DNA of 64,000 bases, from the NCBI GenBank assembly GCA_002422865.1, contig DITN01000062.1:61357-125356 (forward strand). The letters run 5' to 3'. Each line of letters opens with the position of its first letter. Within the stretch, counting starts at the first letter, position 1. Shown one piece after another: positions 41,114-53,300 of the stretch. Source of the DNA: Bacteroidetes bacterium UBA6183. Its GTDB lineage: Bacteria > Bacteroidota > Bacteroidia > UKL13-3. The notes under the pieces were generated by a model that worked only from the letters and a program-made list of their open reading frames with translations, had not been told where the DNA came from and searched no databases. The position numbers and the translations under genes were made by a program.

Positions 41114-44100
41114 ATGATGAATAATTATTCGAAAATTGGAGCATTTATTTTTCTGTTCCTTTTCACCTTAACAGCCGGTGCACAATGCACAATAAGCCTA
41201 GGCAATGATGATACAATCACTTGTGGAGCATATAAAAGGCTCAGTATTGAAAGTGGTTGGAGTGCTGTATCTTCGGGTACAACTCAACACTTAAATAGTA
41301 TTCATTTTCCCACCTCCAGTGTTGGGTATGCTTGTGGTAATGCAGGTACTATTATTAAAACAACCAACGGAGGAAACTCGTTTCAAACATTGACTGTATC
41401 ATTTAATCAGAACTTGAACCGTATTTATTTTGCAAACAATAATGTAGGTTATGCAGTTGGAGGTGGTGGGTTGATGCTCAAAACAAATAATGCAGGTGCC
41501 ACTTGGGATTCTGTGTATTCAGGGGTCACCCAATCGTTAAACACTATCCATTTTATTAATGCAAGTAAAGGTTTTGTAGGTGGTGCAGCGGGAGTAATTC
41601 TTAAAACAATAGACTCGGGAAATACATGGGTAAGTTCAGCAAATGGTATAACAGCCGGTCAATCTGATCAGGTTAACGATATTTTTTTTACTGACTCATT
41701 AACCGGATTTGCTACCGTAAGTAATACCATCTATAAAACGGTAAATGGTGGTGCAACATGGAGTGTATTGCTTTATAACATGACATTTACCTACCGCGAT
41801 ATTCAATTTTTAAATAAAGATACCGGATTTATTTGTGGTAATGCAGGTATGTACTTTGTGATACGTACAATAAATGGTGGACAAACGTGGGAGCAATCAT
41901 ACACAAGTAATGTTGCTCCGTTTAATCAAATTACTTTTGATACAGATAACAATATTTTGCTAGCCGGAGCGGGTCTCTGGAAATCAAAGGATTTTGGCCT
42001 TACATGGCAAGAAGTTATCACTGCACCACAAAGTGAGTTTACACAAAATTACCTAAGGTTTAATGCTGTTAGCGGATTTAACTTAACAGCCGGAATTACT
42101 GCAGGTACATCAGGTACTATTTATAAAAACCAACTTTTCGACTCGATTGTTTGGTCTCCCGGTATTGGCTTAAGCGATTCAACTAACAGAAATCCATGGG
42201 TAAATGTAAACAACACAACCACGTATTTTGTAACAGCTAAAATTAATGGATGTATTGCCAATGACGACATCACCATTTATGTGAATCCCTTAAAATTAAG
42301 TGCACGTAATTTGTACACTGTATCATGTGGTGATACTGCTAAGTTAAATGCCACTTTAAATTTAAACAGCTCAACCCAGGGATTGCAGTTTTTATGGTCG
42401 CCTGCTACTTATTTAAACCAAACAAACATTGCTAACCCTACGGCAGTAATTGAAAAAAATACGCAATACCAAGTTAAAGCTATTACCAACAATGGTTGTG
42501 TTGATTCGTTGAGTATAGATGTGAACTTAAATTTTGGTGCTAAGCTGACGCAAAAATTATTTACCGTGGCTTGTGGCCAACAAACACAATTAAAAACAGA
42601 TACCAATGTGTGGGGGAAGTTTTATTTTCCATCAACCCAAGATTTGGAAAAAACATTTTTTTTGAACGATACTGTTGGTTTTGTTGGTGGCAACAATTAC
42701 CTGGTAAAAACAGTTGATGGTGGTAAAACTTGGAGTAGTAACTTAATCCAAACTGGTTATCAGGTTAAAAAAATACATTTCAGAACAGCACTTTTAGGAT
42801 ATGTTGCTGTATATGCAACAAGCACATTAATGCGTGGCGTAATTCTGAAAACAACAGATGGAGGAAATAATTGGGTGGTTCAAGACCCAATGGGCAGTGG
42901 ATACAATCTAATAACAGATGTATGGTTTACATCCGATTTGGTCGGTTATGCCATATCTAATCCGGGTAAAATATTAAAAACGGTGAATGGAGGTAACAGC
43001 TGGGTAGCTGTAAATACCAGTGTAACCAATTATTTGTATGCCATTTATTTTACCTCTGCAACCACCGGCTATGCGGTTGGTAATGGTGCAACGCTTTTAA
43101 AAACCACTAATAGCGGCAGCAGTTGGACGCAAATAAATATAAACAATATTAATGGCTCACCCGAATTTCATTCGGTTGTGTTTACAAGCCTTGATACGGG
43201 TTTTATTGCCGGTGGATCAAGTGTTTGGAAAACAAGCAATGCAGGCAATACATGGGTTGAAACTGTATTACCCAAGACACAAAATACAACCCTTACCATA
43301 AACGACATGGTTTTTGTAAACAATAACTATGGTTATGTGGTATGTCATTATTCTAATATCAATAGCCCGATCAATGGTTATGGTGCGCTATACGAAACTG
43401 TTGATGCAGGAATTACTTGGAGTAGGTTGTTTCATGTTGATTCAACACAGGTATTAAAAGGAGTTACAAAAATTGGTAACACAGAAAAGGTAGTTGTTGT
43501 GGGTAATCAAGGTACATTGCTAAAAAATTTAGATGCACCTGCAAGTTTTAATTGGTATCCTTCAATTGGCCTAGATAACGCAGCTTCTGCAAATCCATTT
43601 GCAACTTCGGTTAGTAATACTACTTATGTACTTACAGCAAGTTCAGGCAATTGTTTTGTTTCAGATTCTTTAGAAATAAAGGTTAACCCGATTGTGATAG
43701 ATGCCGGGCCTACTCAGCAATTGGTTTGTGGCGATTCGATAAAACTAACACCTAAAACATTATTCCTTAATATTGATGCATCGCGCAACCAGTCATCATG
43801 GGCCATAGTGGATTCTAACAATCAAGTAGTGATTAAAAGTACCCCAGAAGTTGCTACCAGCGGATATTTTTATTTGCCTTCGGGCAGATACAGTTTTGTT
43901 TGTAAGCCCAAGGTTATTCCGCCACCACTATTTATAAAAATAGCTCCATTGCATGGAGATAGTATCTCAGAAGAAATATTTTTTACAAGCGATACTTTGT
44001 TGGTGAGGGAGTTTACCATACCCAACTACAACAGTTATAGCTTTACATGGCAGCCACAAGCAGAAAGAATTGGCCCTAATTTTATGCCTAAAACTTATCT

Positions 44101-45457
44101 ACTAACCATGCAAACACCACAAGGATGCATTGCCCAAGATTCTTTATTGGTACAACCTGTTGCTTTAACATTAAATGCCGGATTCGATAAAAGTTTAATT
44201 TGTGGCTCGTCCGTTCAACTCGATACTATAATTACCAATTACACTTCAGATTTATCTCCAATTATTAAATGGTCGAATACATCAGTACTTAACGATTCAG
44301 CATCTTTAGCACCCATTGTTAGTGCAACAGATAGCATTAATTTAGTGGCTACCATACAAAGCAAAAATGGCTGCTTGGCTTCTGATACTGTGGTAATAGA
44401 AGTTACTCCACTTTGGGTTAATGGATTTGATACCGTGGTTGGTTGTTTGGATACTGCTCGATTAAGGGTAATCACAAATTATGATGGTGTACAACCTTTA
44501 AATTATTTGTGGACCTCTGCCACCCAAGCTGATTCTTTTTATGTGGCTAGCCCTATGGTAATTGGGTTACGAAACACTACTTACTTGGCAAAAGTTACTA
44601 CTTGGAATGGTTGCCTAGGCGCGGATTCAGTGAGGGTCTTACTCAAAAATCCTGATGCACCAAGCATTTGTATCGCAGGAGTAAACGAGAACAATAAAAA
44701 TCAATTGGTGTGGAATAAGGGGCAAGTAAAAAATGCAACCTTGTTTCATGTTTGGCGAGAGACCAATATTACCAATCAGTACCAAACTATTGGTGAGGTT
44801 TTAGATAGCCAAAGTTTTATTTTTATTGATACAGCTTCTAACCCTTTTGTTCAATCAAATAAATATAAATTGGTTTATACAGATGCATGTGGATTACAAT
44901 CGTACGAAAGTCAACCCCATCAAACCATGCACCTTACCATAAACAAAGGAATAGGGAATACCTGGAATTTAATTTGGAACAGCTATCAAGGATTTACCGT
45001 GAGTACCTATAATGTATACAGGGGTAATACTTTGAATAACCTCCAACTAATTGGTACATCTGCGGGTAGTAACAACGCATATTCCGATTTAAGTGCGCCT
45101 GATGGTGATGTATACTACCAAGTAGAGCTGATTAGTCCTAATGCGTGCAATCCCAATAAAACCTACAATAGTTCGCGCTCCAATAAAGTTTCTAATAAAG
45201 ATGTTGGATTATTGGTTTATAAAAGTGAGTTGATACAGGTGTATCCAAATCCTGCCAACCATACATTAACCATTTTTGATGACAATAAAAACTTAATAGG
45301 CTCACAACTTATGGTAAGTGATTTATTGGGAAGAAAAGTAATGGATACCAAGTTAACTGACCATCAAATTGATATCAGTATGCTTGATGATGGAGCTTAT
45401 ATTTTATTGATTCAAAAAGAAGGTAAATCATATAGAGGCAAATTTGTAAAACAATAA
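41114..45457 (+). CDS. Large T9SS-secreted protein with Ycf48/BNR-like repeats
   Basis: About 1,447 residues from the ATG at 41114; a longer frame starts at 41069 but the later ATG places the signal peptide (MMNNYSKIGAFIFLFLFTLT, ending AGA) correctly. Two blocks (about residues 25-330 and 510-830) consist of repeated strands like NSIHFPTSSVGYACGNAGTI and IKTTNGGNSF, the beta-propeller type repeats of Ycf48/BNR proteins. Between and after them are gliding-motility/PKD-like linkers with paired Cys (NGCIANDDITIYV). The end (VYPNPANHTLTIFDD...FVKQ in outline) is the type A T9SS sorting domain, so it is exported to the surface or medium. Ligand unknown. Confidence 0.85.
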   Translation: MMNNYSKIGAFIFLFLFTLTAGAQCTISLGNDDTITCGAYKRLSIESGWSAVSSGTTQHLNSIHFPTSSVGYACGNAGTIIKTTNGGNSFQTLTVSFNQNLNRIYFANNNVGYAVGGGGLMLKTNNAGATWDSVYSGVTQSLNTIHFINASKGFVGGAAGVILKTIDSGNTWVSSANGITAGQSDQVNDIFFTDSLTGFATVSNTIYKTVNGGATWSVLLYNMTFTYRDIQFLNKDTGFICGNAGMYFVIRTINGGQTWEQSYTSNVAPFNQITFDTDNNILLAGAGLWKSKDFGLTWQEVITAPQSEFTQNYLRFNAVSGFNLTAGITAGTSGTIYKNQLFDSIVWSPGIGLSDSTNRNPWVNVNNTTTYFVTAKINGCIANDDITIYVNPLKLSARNLYTVSCGDTAKLNATLNLNSSTQGLQFLWSPATYLNQTNIANPTAVIEKNTQYQVKAITNNGCVDSLSIDVNLNFGAKLTQKLFTVACGQQTQLKTDTNVWGKFYFPSTQDLEKTFFLNDTVGFVGGNNYLVKTVDGGKTWSSNLIQTGYQVKKIHFRTALLGYVAVYATSTLMRGVILKTTDGGNNWVVQDPMGSGYNLITDVWFTSDLVGYAISNPGKILKTVNGGNSWVAVNTSVTNYLYAIYFTSATTGYAVGNGATLLKTTNSGSSWTQININNINGSPEFHSVVFTSLDTGFIAGGSSVWKTSNAGNTWVETVLPKTQNTTLTINDMVFVNNNYGYVVCHYSNINSPINGYGALYETVDAGITWSRLFHVDSTQVLKGVTKIGNTEKVVVVGNQGTLLKNLDAPASFNWYPSIGLDNAASANPFATSVSNTTYVLTASSGNCFVSDSLEIKVNPIVIDAGPTQQLVCGDSIKLTPKTLFLNIDASRNQSSWAIVDSNNQVVIKSTPEVATSGYFYLPSGRYSFVCKPKVIPPPLFIKIAPLHGDSISEEIFFTSDTLLVREFTIPNYNSYSFTWQPQAERIGPNFMPKTYLLTMQTPQGCIAQDSLLVQPVALTLNAGFDKSLICGSSVQLDTIITNYTSDLSPIIKWSNTSVLNDSASLAPIVSATDSINLVATIQSKNGCLASDTVVIEVTPLWVNGFDTVVGCLDTARLRVITNYDGVQPLNYLWTSATQADSFYVASPMVIGLRNTTYLAKVTTWNGCLGADSVRVLLKNPDAPSICIAGVNENNKNQLVWNKGQVKNATLFHVWRETNITNQYQTIGEVLDSQSFIFIDTASNPFVQSNKYKLVYTDACGLQSYESQPHQTMHLTINKGIGNTWNLIWNSYQGFTVSTYNVYRGNTLNNLQLIGTSAGSNNAYSDLSAPDGDVYYQVELISPNACNPNKTYNSSRSNKVSNKDVGLLVYKSELIQVYPNPANHTLTIFDDNKNLIGSQLMVSDLLGRKVMDTKLTDHQIDISMLDDGAYILLIQKEGKSYRGKFVKQ

Positions 45458-45475
45458 CATCTTATTGTTAAAATA

Positions 45476-45510
45476 AAAAAGCCATTCAACATAACGTTGA
45501 ATGGCTTTTT
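45476..45510. terminator. Bidirectional terminator between the T9SS protein and ndk
   Basis: AAAAAGCCATTCAAC and GTTGAATGGCTTTTT make a perfect 15-bp stem with a 5-nt loop, A-run on one side and T-run on the other, between convergent genes. Confidence 0.95.
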
Positions 45511-45532
45511 AGCTCACCTGGCCGGGTGTTAA

Positions 45533-45952
45533 TTAAAATCTTTCGAAAGCATTAAAAAAGAATGAAGCTTCAATAGCTGCATTCTCATCGCTGTCGCTAC
45601 CGTGAATGGCGTTAGCATCAATAGATTTTGCGTATAAGTTACGGATGGTTCCTGCTTCTGCTTTTGAAGGATCTGTAGCACCAATTACCTCGCGGAAATC
45701 AGCAACTGCATTGTCTTTTTCTAATACAGCAGCTACAATCGGACCCGAAATCATAAAATCTACTAGATCCTTGAAGAATGGACGCTCACGGTGAATTGCA
45801 TAAAACTCACCGGCTTTTTCAGCGCTTAAGCGAGTATATTTCATGGCAACAATTTTGTATCCTTTGCCAATTATGTGGTCGATAATTTTGCCTGTGTGAC
45901 CGTTTGCTACCGCATCCGGTTTAATCATGGTAAATGTTAATTTTCCGCTCAT
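45533..45952 (-). CDS. ndk: Nucleoside-diphosphate kinase
   Basis: Transfers gamma-phosphate between nucleoside triphosphates and diphosphates through a phospho-His. The 139-residue length is standard. [19 protein letters not shown] opens the fold, and the active-site His117 lies in [12 protein letters not shown]. The TIRNLY nucleotide-site segment is present. A -7 box is visible upstream (45982-45989). It is monocistronic between two terminator/promoter regions. Confidence 0.95.
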   Translation of the reverse strand: MSGKLTFTMIKPDAVANGHTGKIIDHIIGKGYKIVAMKYTRLSAEKAGEFYAIHRERPFFKDLVDFMISGPIVAAVLEKDNAVADFREVIGATDPSKAEAGTIRNLYAKSIDANAIHGSDSDENAAIEASFFFNAFERF

Positions 45953-45981
45953 TTTGTTTGTGTTAAATATTTTTCAGGCCG

Positions 45982-45989
45982 CAAAAATA
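45982..45989 (-). promoter_or_regulatory. -7 box for ndk
   Basis: On the minus strand this reads TATTTTTG, an exact TAnnTTTG match, 29 bp upstream of the ndk ATG. Confidence 0.5.
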
Positions 45990-46110
45990 GAACAATCAAT
46001 CCCATAAAAACTAATAATTTTAAATGATTTAGAACGAATAGTTTTTTAAACTGTAAGGGTACAAATATTAAGTCTTCAAAAAAATCTGTTTAATGTGTGG
46101 GCGATAAGTC

Positions 46111-46118
46111 TAAATTTG
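46111..46118 (+). promoter_or_regulatory. -7 box directly upstream of purK (possible leaderless start)
   Basis: TAAATTTG fits the consensus exactly and ends 4 nt before the GTG start, so transcription would begin at or beside the start codon. Confidence 0.5.
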
Positions 46119-46122
46119 CTTC

Positions 46123-47286
46123 GTGAAAAATACCAATCCGCTTCGCAAAACCATCGGAATTATAGGTGGTGGTCAACTTGGCCGTATGATGATTGAAGAA
46201 TCGCTTCGCCTGAATAACGACTTTAATATTTTAGATGCAGCAGATTGTTCTTGTGCTGCATTGGCAAAAAATCACATTGTAGGAAAACTTACAGATGGTG
46301 CCTCAATTAGAAAATTAGCTGAAATAAGTGACGTGCTTACTTTTGAAATTGAGCATGTTGATGTAGAAACCTTGATACAAATAGAAGCTGAGGGTAAAGA
46401 GATTATTCCATCGCCAAAAGTATTACAGATTATACAAGATAAAGGCGTTCAAAAAGAATTTTTTAAAACGCACCAAATACCAACTGCACCATTTGTTATG
46501 GTTGATACACCAAACGACTGGCTTTATGCGGTGAAGCAGTTTGGTGGTGAAAAACTAGTGGCGAAAACCCGTAAAGATGGATATGATGGTAAAGGGGTTA
46601 CCATTTTTAAAACAGCCGATGTTTTATCGGACATAAACAATATTCCTTTTAATACACCCAGTTTAATAGAGGTTTTTATACCTTGTCAAAAAGAAATTTC
46701 GGTTTTGGTAGCTCGCGATACACAAGGTAATGTAAAAACCTGGCCGGTTGTTGAAATGGAATTTGATCCAATTGCAAATTTGGTTACGTTTTTAGATTGT
46801 CCTGCAAACCTATCGGCCGAAAAGGAGCATGAGGCGCGTGAAATTGCCCTGCATACCATTGAAAAACTAAATGGGGTGGGTGTTTATGCGGTTGAAATGT
46901 TTTTAACCCACGACAATCAAATATTGGTAAATGAGGTTGCCCCGCGTCCGCACAACTCGGGTCATCACACCATAGAAGCTTGTTATACATCTCAGTTCGA
47001 ACAATTGGTACGTATATTAATGGGATTACCGTTGGGCAGTACCGACTTAATTCAACCCGGTGTTATGATGAATTTACTAGGTGCGGATGATTTTAGTGGA
47101 ACATACCGATTACAAGGACTTGAAGAAATAAGTGCGATGGAAGGTGTATATGTACATTTATACGGTAAGAAAGAAAGTAAACCCATGCGTAAAATGGGCC
47201 ATGTTACTGTTATAGCCTCAACACTCAATGCCGCTAAAGAAAAAGCCAAGCAGGTAAGCAAACTTGTTAAGTTTGTTGCTGATTAA
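46123..47286 (+). CDS. purK: N5-carboxyaminoimidazole ribonucleotide synthase
   Basis: Converts AIR to N5-CAIR with ATP and bicarbonate in purine synthesis. The 387-residue ATP-grasp protein shows the N-terminal GIIGGGQLGRMM, EIEHVDVETL, KTRKDGYDGKGV (ATP-binding loop), and EVAPRPHNSGHHTIEAC with the conserved RPHNSGH of PurK. The start is GTG, with no better ATG upstream; a consensus -7 box sits almost on it. The enzyme that uses its product, PurE, is encoded on the same strand at 58.05 kb but is separated from purK by the giant gene. Confidence 0.93.
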   Translation: MKNTNPLRKTIGIIGGGQLGRMMIEESLRLNNDFNILDAADCSCAALAKNHIVGKLTDGASIRKLAEISDVLTFEIEHVDVETLIQIEAEGKEIIPSPKVLQIIQDKGVQKEFFKTHQIPTAPFVMVDTPNDWLYAVKQFGGEKLVAKTRKDGYDGKGVTIFKTADVLSDINNIPFNTPSLIEVFIPCQKEISVLVARDTQGNVKTWPVVEMEFDPIANLVTFLDCPANLSAEKEHEAREIALHTIEKLNGVGVYAVEMFLTHDNQILVNEVAPRPHNSGHHTIEACYTSQFEQLVRILMGLPLGSTDLIQPGVMMNLLGADDFSGTYRLQGLEEISAMEGVYVHLYGKKESKPMRKMGHVTVIASTLNAAKEKAKQVSKLVKFVAD

Positions 47287-47310
47287 TAAATAACAAACGC
47301 ACGACAGCAA

Positions 47311-47340
47311 AAACGCCCCTGCAAATGCAAGGGCGTTTAT
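47311..47340. terminator. Terminator between purK and the giant gene
   Basis: AAACGCCC and GGGCGTTT pair, extended inward by TGCA/TGCA with one mismatch. Lies between convergent purK and the giant T9SS gene. Confidence 0.85.
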
Positions 47341-47345
47341 ATTGT

Positions 47346-50300
47346 TTACTCCTTAATGATTTTGTGTGTGCTGATTCCGGATGATGTTTCTACCTTCATG
47401 ATGTATACACCTGTTTGCAGCTCGCTAATGTCAAGCTTATTTGCTGCGTTTTTTCCCTGAACAAGTTTCCCTCTTATATCATATATTTTTACAGATAAAA
47501 CAGTTTCATCCGTATCAATATTAATCCAATCTTGGGTAGGTGTAGGATACACATTGATGTCTGTTGCTAATTGTTTTATGTTGTGTATTACAACAGTATT
47601 CGAGTAGTTAAAGTCACCATTTTGCTCCATAACTTTAAGCCTGTAATAAGTAACATCTAAATCAGTTGCAGTTTCATCGTTAAACAAATACAATTGTGCA
47701 GTGCTATTATTTTGGGCTTTCACAATGCCAATGTCATCAAAAGTATTGCCATCAACCGAACGCTGAACTTGGTAGTAAGTAATGTTTTTCTCTTGAGCTA
47801 CATTCCAATTCAGGTAGTTAATACTCTGTCTACGCTCGCCTTTAAAAGCAGTAATATGGACAGGTAGCGGATTGTACACATCAGTAATGATGAGTAAAAA
47901 TCTATTTCCGTAAGTGTTGCTTAAATTACTGTTGATGGTAAAAGCATAGTTGTTATTTGCTCTTAAATCAGTCCAACTGTTGTTGTAAAGGTCTTTTAAA
48001 AACACCATTTTATTTAATGGTATTTGGCTAATATTATCAAACGAGAAGTTGTAAGCCGAGTTGGTTGCGGAGTTAACTTGCATTACAAAAGTATCAGATT
48101 GATTAGGCGCAAGAAAATCAACAATATTGTGTTGCATGGGTACATTGTTATTGGCAATAAAAGATAGGTTGTAACCAGTGTTGGCCAATTTCAAACCATC
48201 TTCTTTAAACACATAATTTTTGCTTGCTCCGCTTAAAAACTTAAGCCACGCAATGTCATATTGAACACTATCAAGATTCATCTTTACCACCAGTCCATGG
48301 TTGTTCTTAAAGTAGGCCGTAGTATTTGTAGCAGTTTTATCATTCTCTTCAAAAGTTACACTTTGTGTAGCTTGAGTAGCTCTTACAAAAAATGCTTGAC
48401 CAGAGGAAATAGTACCAGTAGCGTTACCAACATATCCTTTAGTAACCGGATTCCACACCCAGAAATAGGTGTCAATTTGAGCAGTTCTACTCAAATTTTC
48501 CCAATCAATCTGGCTAGGGTATGGATTACCTAATAAGTTAAAGCCTTTACCGTAAATAGGAGTAGAGTCGTTCGCAAAATCAAGCGCAACAGTAATATTA
48601 CCTTTATTAATAGGACCAACATAATCAGCGGTAACGTTGTTAGGAACAATGTTTGTATTGGTTAAAGAGGCAGTTTGAGTTCTATCACCCCTAAAAAATA
48701 CAAGGGCACCTTTACCTGCAGTAAGCGTATTGTTGATATTAGAAATACTTGCCCAACCACGCGTAGTGGATTCCTGCCAAGTTCTGATAGAAGAAGTAGG
48801 ACCTGCAATATCAAATCCAGAAGACGCACCACCTGGTCCGCTTACTAAAATATCATCATTTAACTGCGTATATGCATTGTTAGTAGTTGGTATACTCATC
48901 ATCCTCCAGCCTCTCATGATAGAGTTATTGCCAACAATGTAACGCTGTAAGATTACATCACCTGTAATATCTGCATTGGTTCCAAGTTGAGCAATTCTAC
49001 CCGTACCACTGAGGTTTGACAATAGTTTTAGTTTGTTACCGGTAGCAATGGTTCCAGAAGTAGGAGTAACTGTACCATCTTGGGTAATAACTAAAGTATC
49101 GGCAATGGTAACGGTTTGATTTGCCCTATTGACAGTAAAGTTTTGTAACGCATTGGTAACACCATTGGTTGTCTGGTCCATGTACAATGTACCAAAGTTT
49201 CCACCACCAGAAATGGTTAACGAAGATGTTGGACTTCCTTTAAACTTACCATTACCAACTAATTCTCCGGCAATAGTTAAGCTGTATCCGTTCAGGTCAA
49301 TTACCTTACCGGTAGGTAACTCTATGGTACCTAAGCTCCAGTTATTGTTAAGTTGTAAATTATTAGTAGCAGTTGGGCTTACTTGTATGTAAGATCCTTC
49401 AGGCGGAGCTGAATTACCTTGCCAATTAGCACCTGATGTATGGTTGGTTGATGAAGTACCATTCCAAACAAAAATACCTTCCCTGAACAAACCATATATA
49501 CCAGTACCAATAGTAGGCGAAAAACTACTTGTAGTTGCATCTACATTGTACCTAATGTTTGAAGAAGCTAATAAACTTTGTAAACCTGTACTTAGCCCGT
49601 ATTTACCTGCATACAACATGGCTGTACCGCCAGTTCCCAAATTAATGGTACCATTACCTGAAACTAAAATATTCCCACCAGTACCGTCACCCGCAGCTTT
49701 GTTTTTATCTGCAAATAGTTTGATGGCATTACTATTTGAGCTTATGGTATTCAATGGCTCTTGAATTTCGATACCTCCAGTTAGGGTTGATAAGTGTATA
49801 CTATCTGTTGAGTAAATACCTGTTATTCCTGTTTCGCCAATAATTAATGCATTGCTGTTTGTGAATGATATTGATCCTATTCGTTGGCTAATTGTTCCAG
49901 CACTAATTTTACCAATATTATTTGAAGTATTGTTTAAAATCACATTTGCACTTCCTCTTATACCTAAGGTATTGGCTGTTATAGGAGCAGTTTGTGTTAT
50001 GGTGGTAGTTGCACTTAATCTAATATCGGCATTTGTAGCAGTAATTTGTTGGTTTAATATAATACTGCTGCCGTTAACGGTAACCGGACCATTTACTTGT
50101 ATCGCTTTTCCTGAATAGTTTGTTGCTGTATTGTTACAAGCAGAACAAGGAATTATTTCTCCGGCAGAAGTACTACCAACTTTTCCAATTGTAATGGAAC
50201 TTTTATTTTGAAATAATGCAACCCAACCGAGACTAAAATTATAGTTTGAGGATGAGGTTGTTTTAAATGTTAAATTTCCTGTTCCATAAAACTCAGGATA

Positions 50301-53300
50301 TATAACACCTGATGATGTTAGCCAATCAAAAATCGCACCTTCCAACGATACATCACCCGTGCTGCCATCAATGGTTAACCAGTCTATGTTTAAAGTTCCA
50401 CTGTTGTTGTTGTCATAATCGGCATTAATTAAAATATCTCCCCCTGAAGTCATCAGTCTACCTCTTGTAGTTCCACTTGTTGCTGTTGTAGTAACTCCAT
50501 TAGCAGCGTAAAGAGCTATATCACCATTGGCTGATGTAGATATTAATTCAACGCCTGTTCCTAATTCAATAGCACCACCATAAATAGAGAAACCGCCACT
50601 AGAAATAGAATTTGATATGGTAACATTTGATGAATTACCCATTTGTATTGGCGTTCCACCGCTCAATAAACCTGAAAAATTTCCGATAATAACATTAGCC
50701 GTATTTGCTATACTGTTAATTTTTAATCCGGAGTAATGACTAGTATTTATAGTATAATTTCCACTTGTTAATGTACCACCAAGGCTTAATGTGCTGCTAT
50801 AGCTTCCAGCGTTGGGCACCAAAGTTAACGTTCCTGTAGTAGTAATCTCTATGGTGTTTGCTGTATTAGGTGCAATTAAAGTAACATTTCCAGAACCAGT
50901 ATTTATAGTGCGTGTGCCATCCGATACAATTCCGTTTATTCCGCAACCATTTGTGCTTGCCCAAATTAAAACCGACCCTCCAGAGGTTGTAGTGCTTCCA
51001 AAATAATCCATTGCATTACAGTTATAACCACTAGAACCAATTGAAGGTCCATCACCTACTGTTAATCCATTCCAAGTATAACTTCCTCCATTGCTGTTTG
51101 AACCTCCCATCCAAACATGTCCTCCGTTTGTAGAAATGGTTCCCATGTGCGAAACACCCCCGTCATTATTACTATTGTCAAAATCTGACCACAAGACTAC
51201 ATTCAATACTCCTGAACCCGTAGCTGTAATATTTCCATAGTTAGTTACTCGTGAATGTCCTTGCATAGTCAGTGTTCCTGCACCGTTTGATTTATTTACG
51301 GTTATACCAGATTGAATTTCAATACTTGGATTATTAGTAACTATTCCTTTTAAAAGAATATCACCATTAGCCGAACTGGTTAAATTGGCACCAACACTAA
51401 TTGTACCTGCATATAAAGCTATTGGCCCAGCCACTGTTAAAGATGTATTAGGGTATATACTGGCCGTATTGCCCAATTTACCTATTGTTAATTCGCTAAT
51501 GGTCTGGCTATTTTGATTCCAAATGAACCAAGATGTATAAACAGCTTGGCCGAAACTATTAGAAGCAGGTCTCCAGTTTACAGTTCCAGATGAAGCAATT
51601 CTTGGGTTAGATACAAAGTAGTACATATCATACTGTATTATGATGTTACTTGAACTTGAGGTAACAGCACTTGAGGCTTTAGAGCCCAGATAAAAGTTTG
51701 ATCCTACAAACCATGCACCATTTGCTACACCACCATCTTGTTTACCTAGTAATTGTATAGGACCGCTTTTGGCTAAAATATTTGTTTCACCTCTAAAAAC
51801 GGCATCATGATTATCTGATGATTGATGTGAAGTACTTATAGTAATTCCACCACCATATCCTGTGGCTAAAATTGATAAGTCACTTTCAGCTTCAATTCCC
51901 CATGCTTGTCCATTTGTTCCTAATGACTTACCAATTAGTCTGATGGCGTTTGCTGTAGTATTAGCTGAAGTTAAAGTAAGCCCCCCGTGCGAGTATAGCC
52001 CTGAATTATGAGTACCTCCACTTGATTGTGAAAAACCATCTAAAGTAATTGTACCCGTTCCACTATTAATTGTGCCCGTTGTTAAATTCCAAAAACCCAT
52101 ACCCCAAGATCCTGACGTGGTACTTACTGCGTATGATTTTCCTCGCATAATTATATTACCCCCGCCTGAATTTAGGTTTATTGTGCCATCAACTCTAAGT
52201 CCTTCATATGGATAAACACTAGTTCCCATTGCGTAATCAGATCCTGAAGGATTTCCACCACCCATAGTAATATTTCCACCATTTGTAGTTATCGTAAGTC
52301 CCGATGAAAACAAAATATAACCGTTTACTGTGTTGTCGTTATCGGTTAAATCATCCACATTTGAAGCAAATAATACATTTCCTCCCTGCGTTGTAATTGT
52401 TGTTGCGTTTGTATTTACAATATGTGTTTTGGACAGCATACTCAATGAGTTTGCATTACTGCTTGTGATGTTTGCACTTAAAGTGATTTTATTGGCCTCA
52501 ATTGCAAGATTGGCTAAACCCAATTTTGATTGTATATCTGTATTTAAAATATTGGCCGTTCCGCTAGTTGTTTTTATTGTACCATCAACGTATGTCCAGG
52601 TTGTTCCCTCGGCATCGCCACTTGAGCTTACAATGTTTAAATCTCCGTAGGCCAAACCTGTGCGATAAATGGCATAAACATTATTGGCAGTTAATGTTGG
52701 AGCAAAAGTACTTGTGGTTTCATCATAGTTGAAGCGCGCATTTACTGATCCACCGGCAAGTGTTGTAAGTCCGGTACTTGTTATATCATAACCACTAAAT
52801 AATTTGGCAATTGCGCCTGTTCCCATAGTAATGGTTGGTGCTCCGGAGACAATAATATCGCCACCTGTTCTTGTACCAATGGCCGTACTTTTACCCGCTG
52901 TTAAAATAACTGCATCTGTTGATGTGCTGGTTGTGCTAATACTTCCGGCCAAAGTTAGGTTACCGGCCAAAGTTTCTAATTTAATGGTACTCGAACCTTT
53001 TAAACCATCATTGGTGCCAACTGTGCCGATGGTAAGACCTCCAGTAGTGTCTATTATTTGTGTAGCACCAAGCAAAGTACCGGTAACGCCACCCGCTATG
53101 GTACTAAAATTATTTGACGTGTTAGTTAATGTAAATGTACCTGTACCATTTAATGCCAAGCCCGAACAAATAATAGGTGTGGTTTGAACAACGGAAGATG
53201 AAGATTTTATAGAGAGATTGTTACTTATTGTTAGTGGTGTGCTAAACTCAACATACGCTCCACTTACATTCACAGATCCGTTTACAGTGAGGCCTCCAAC

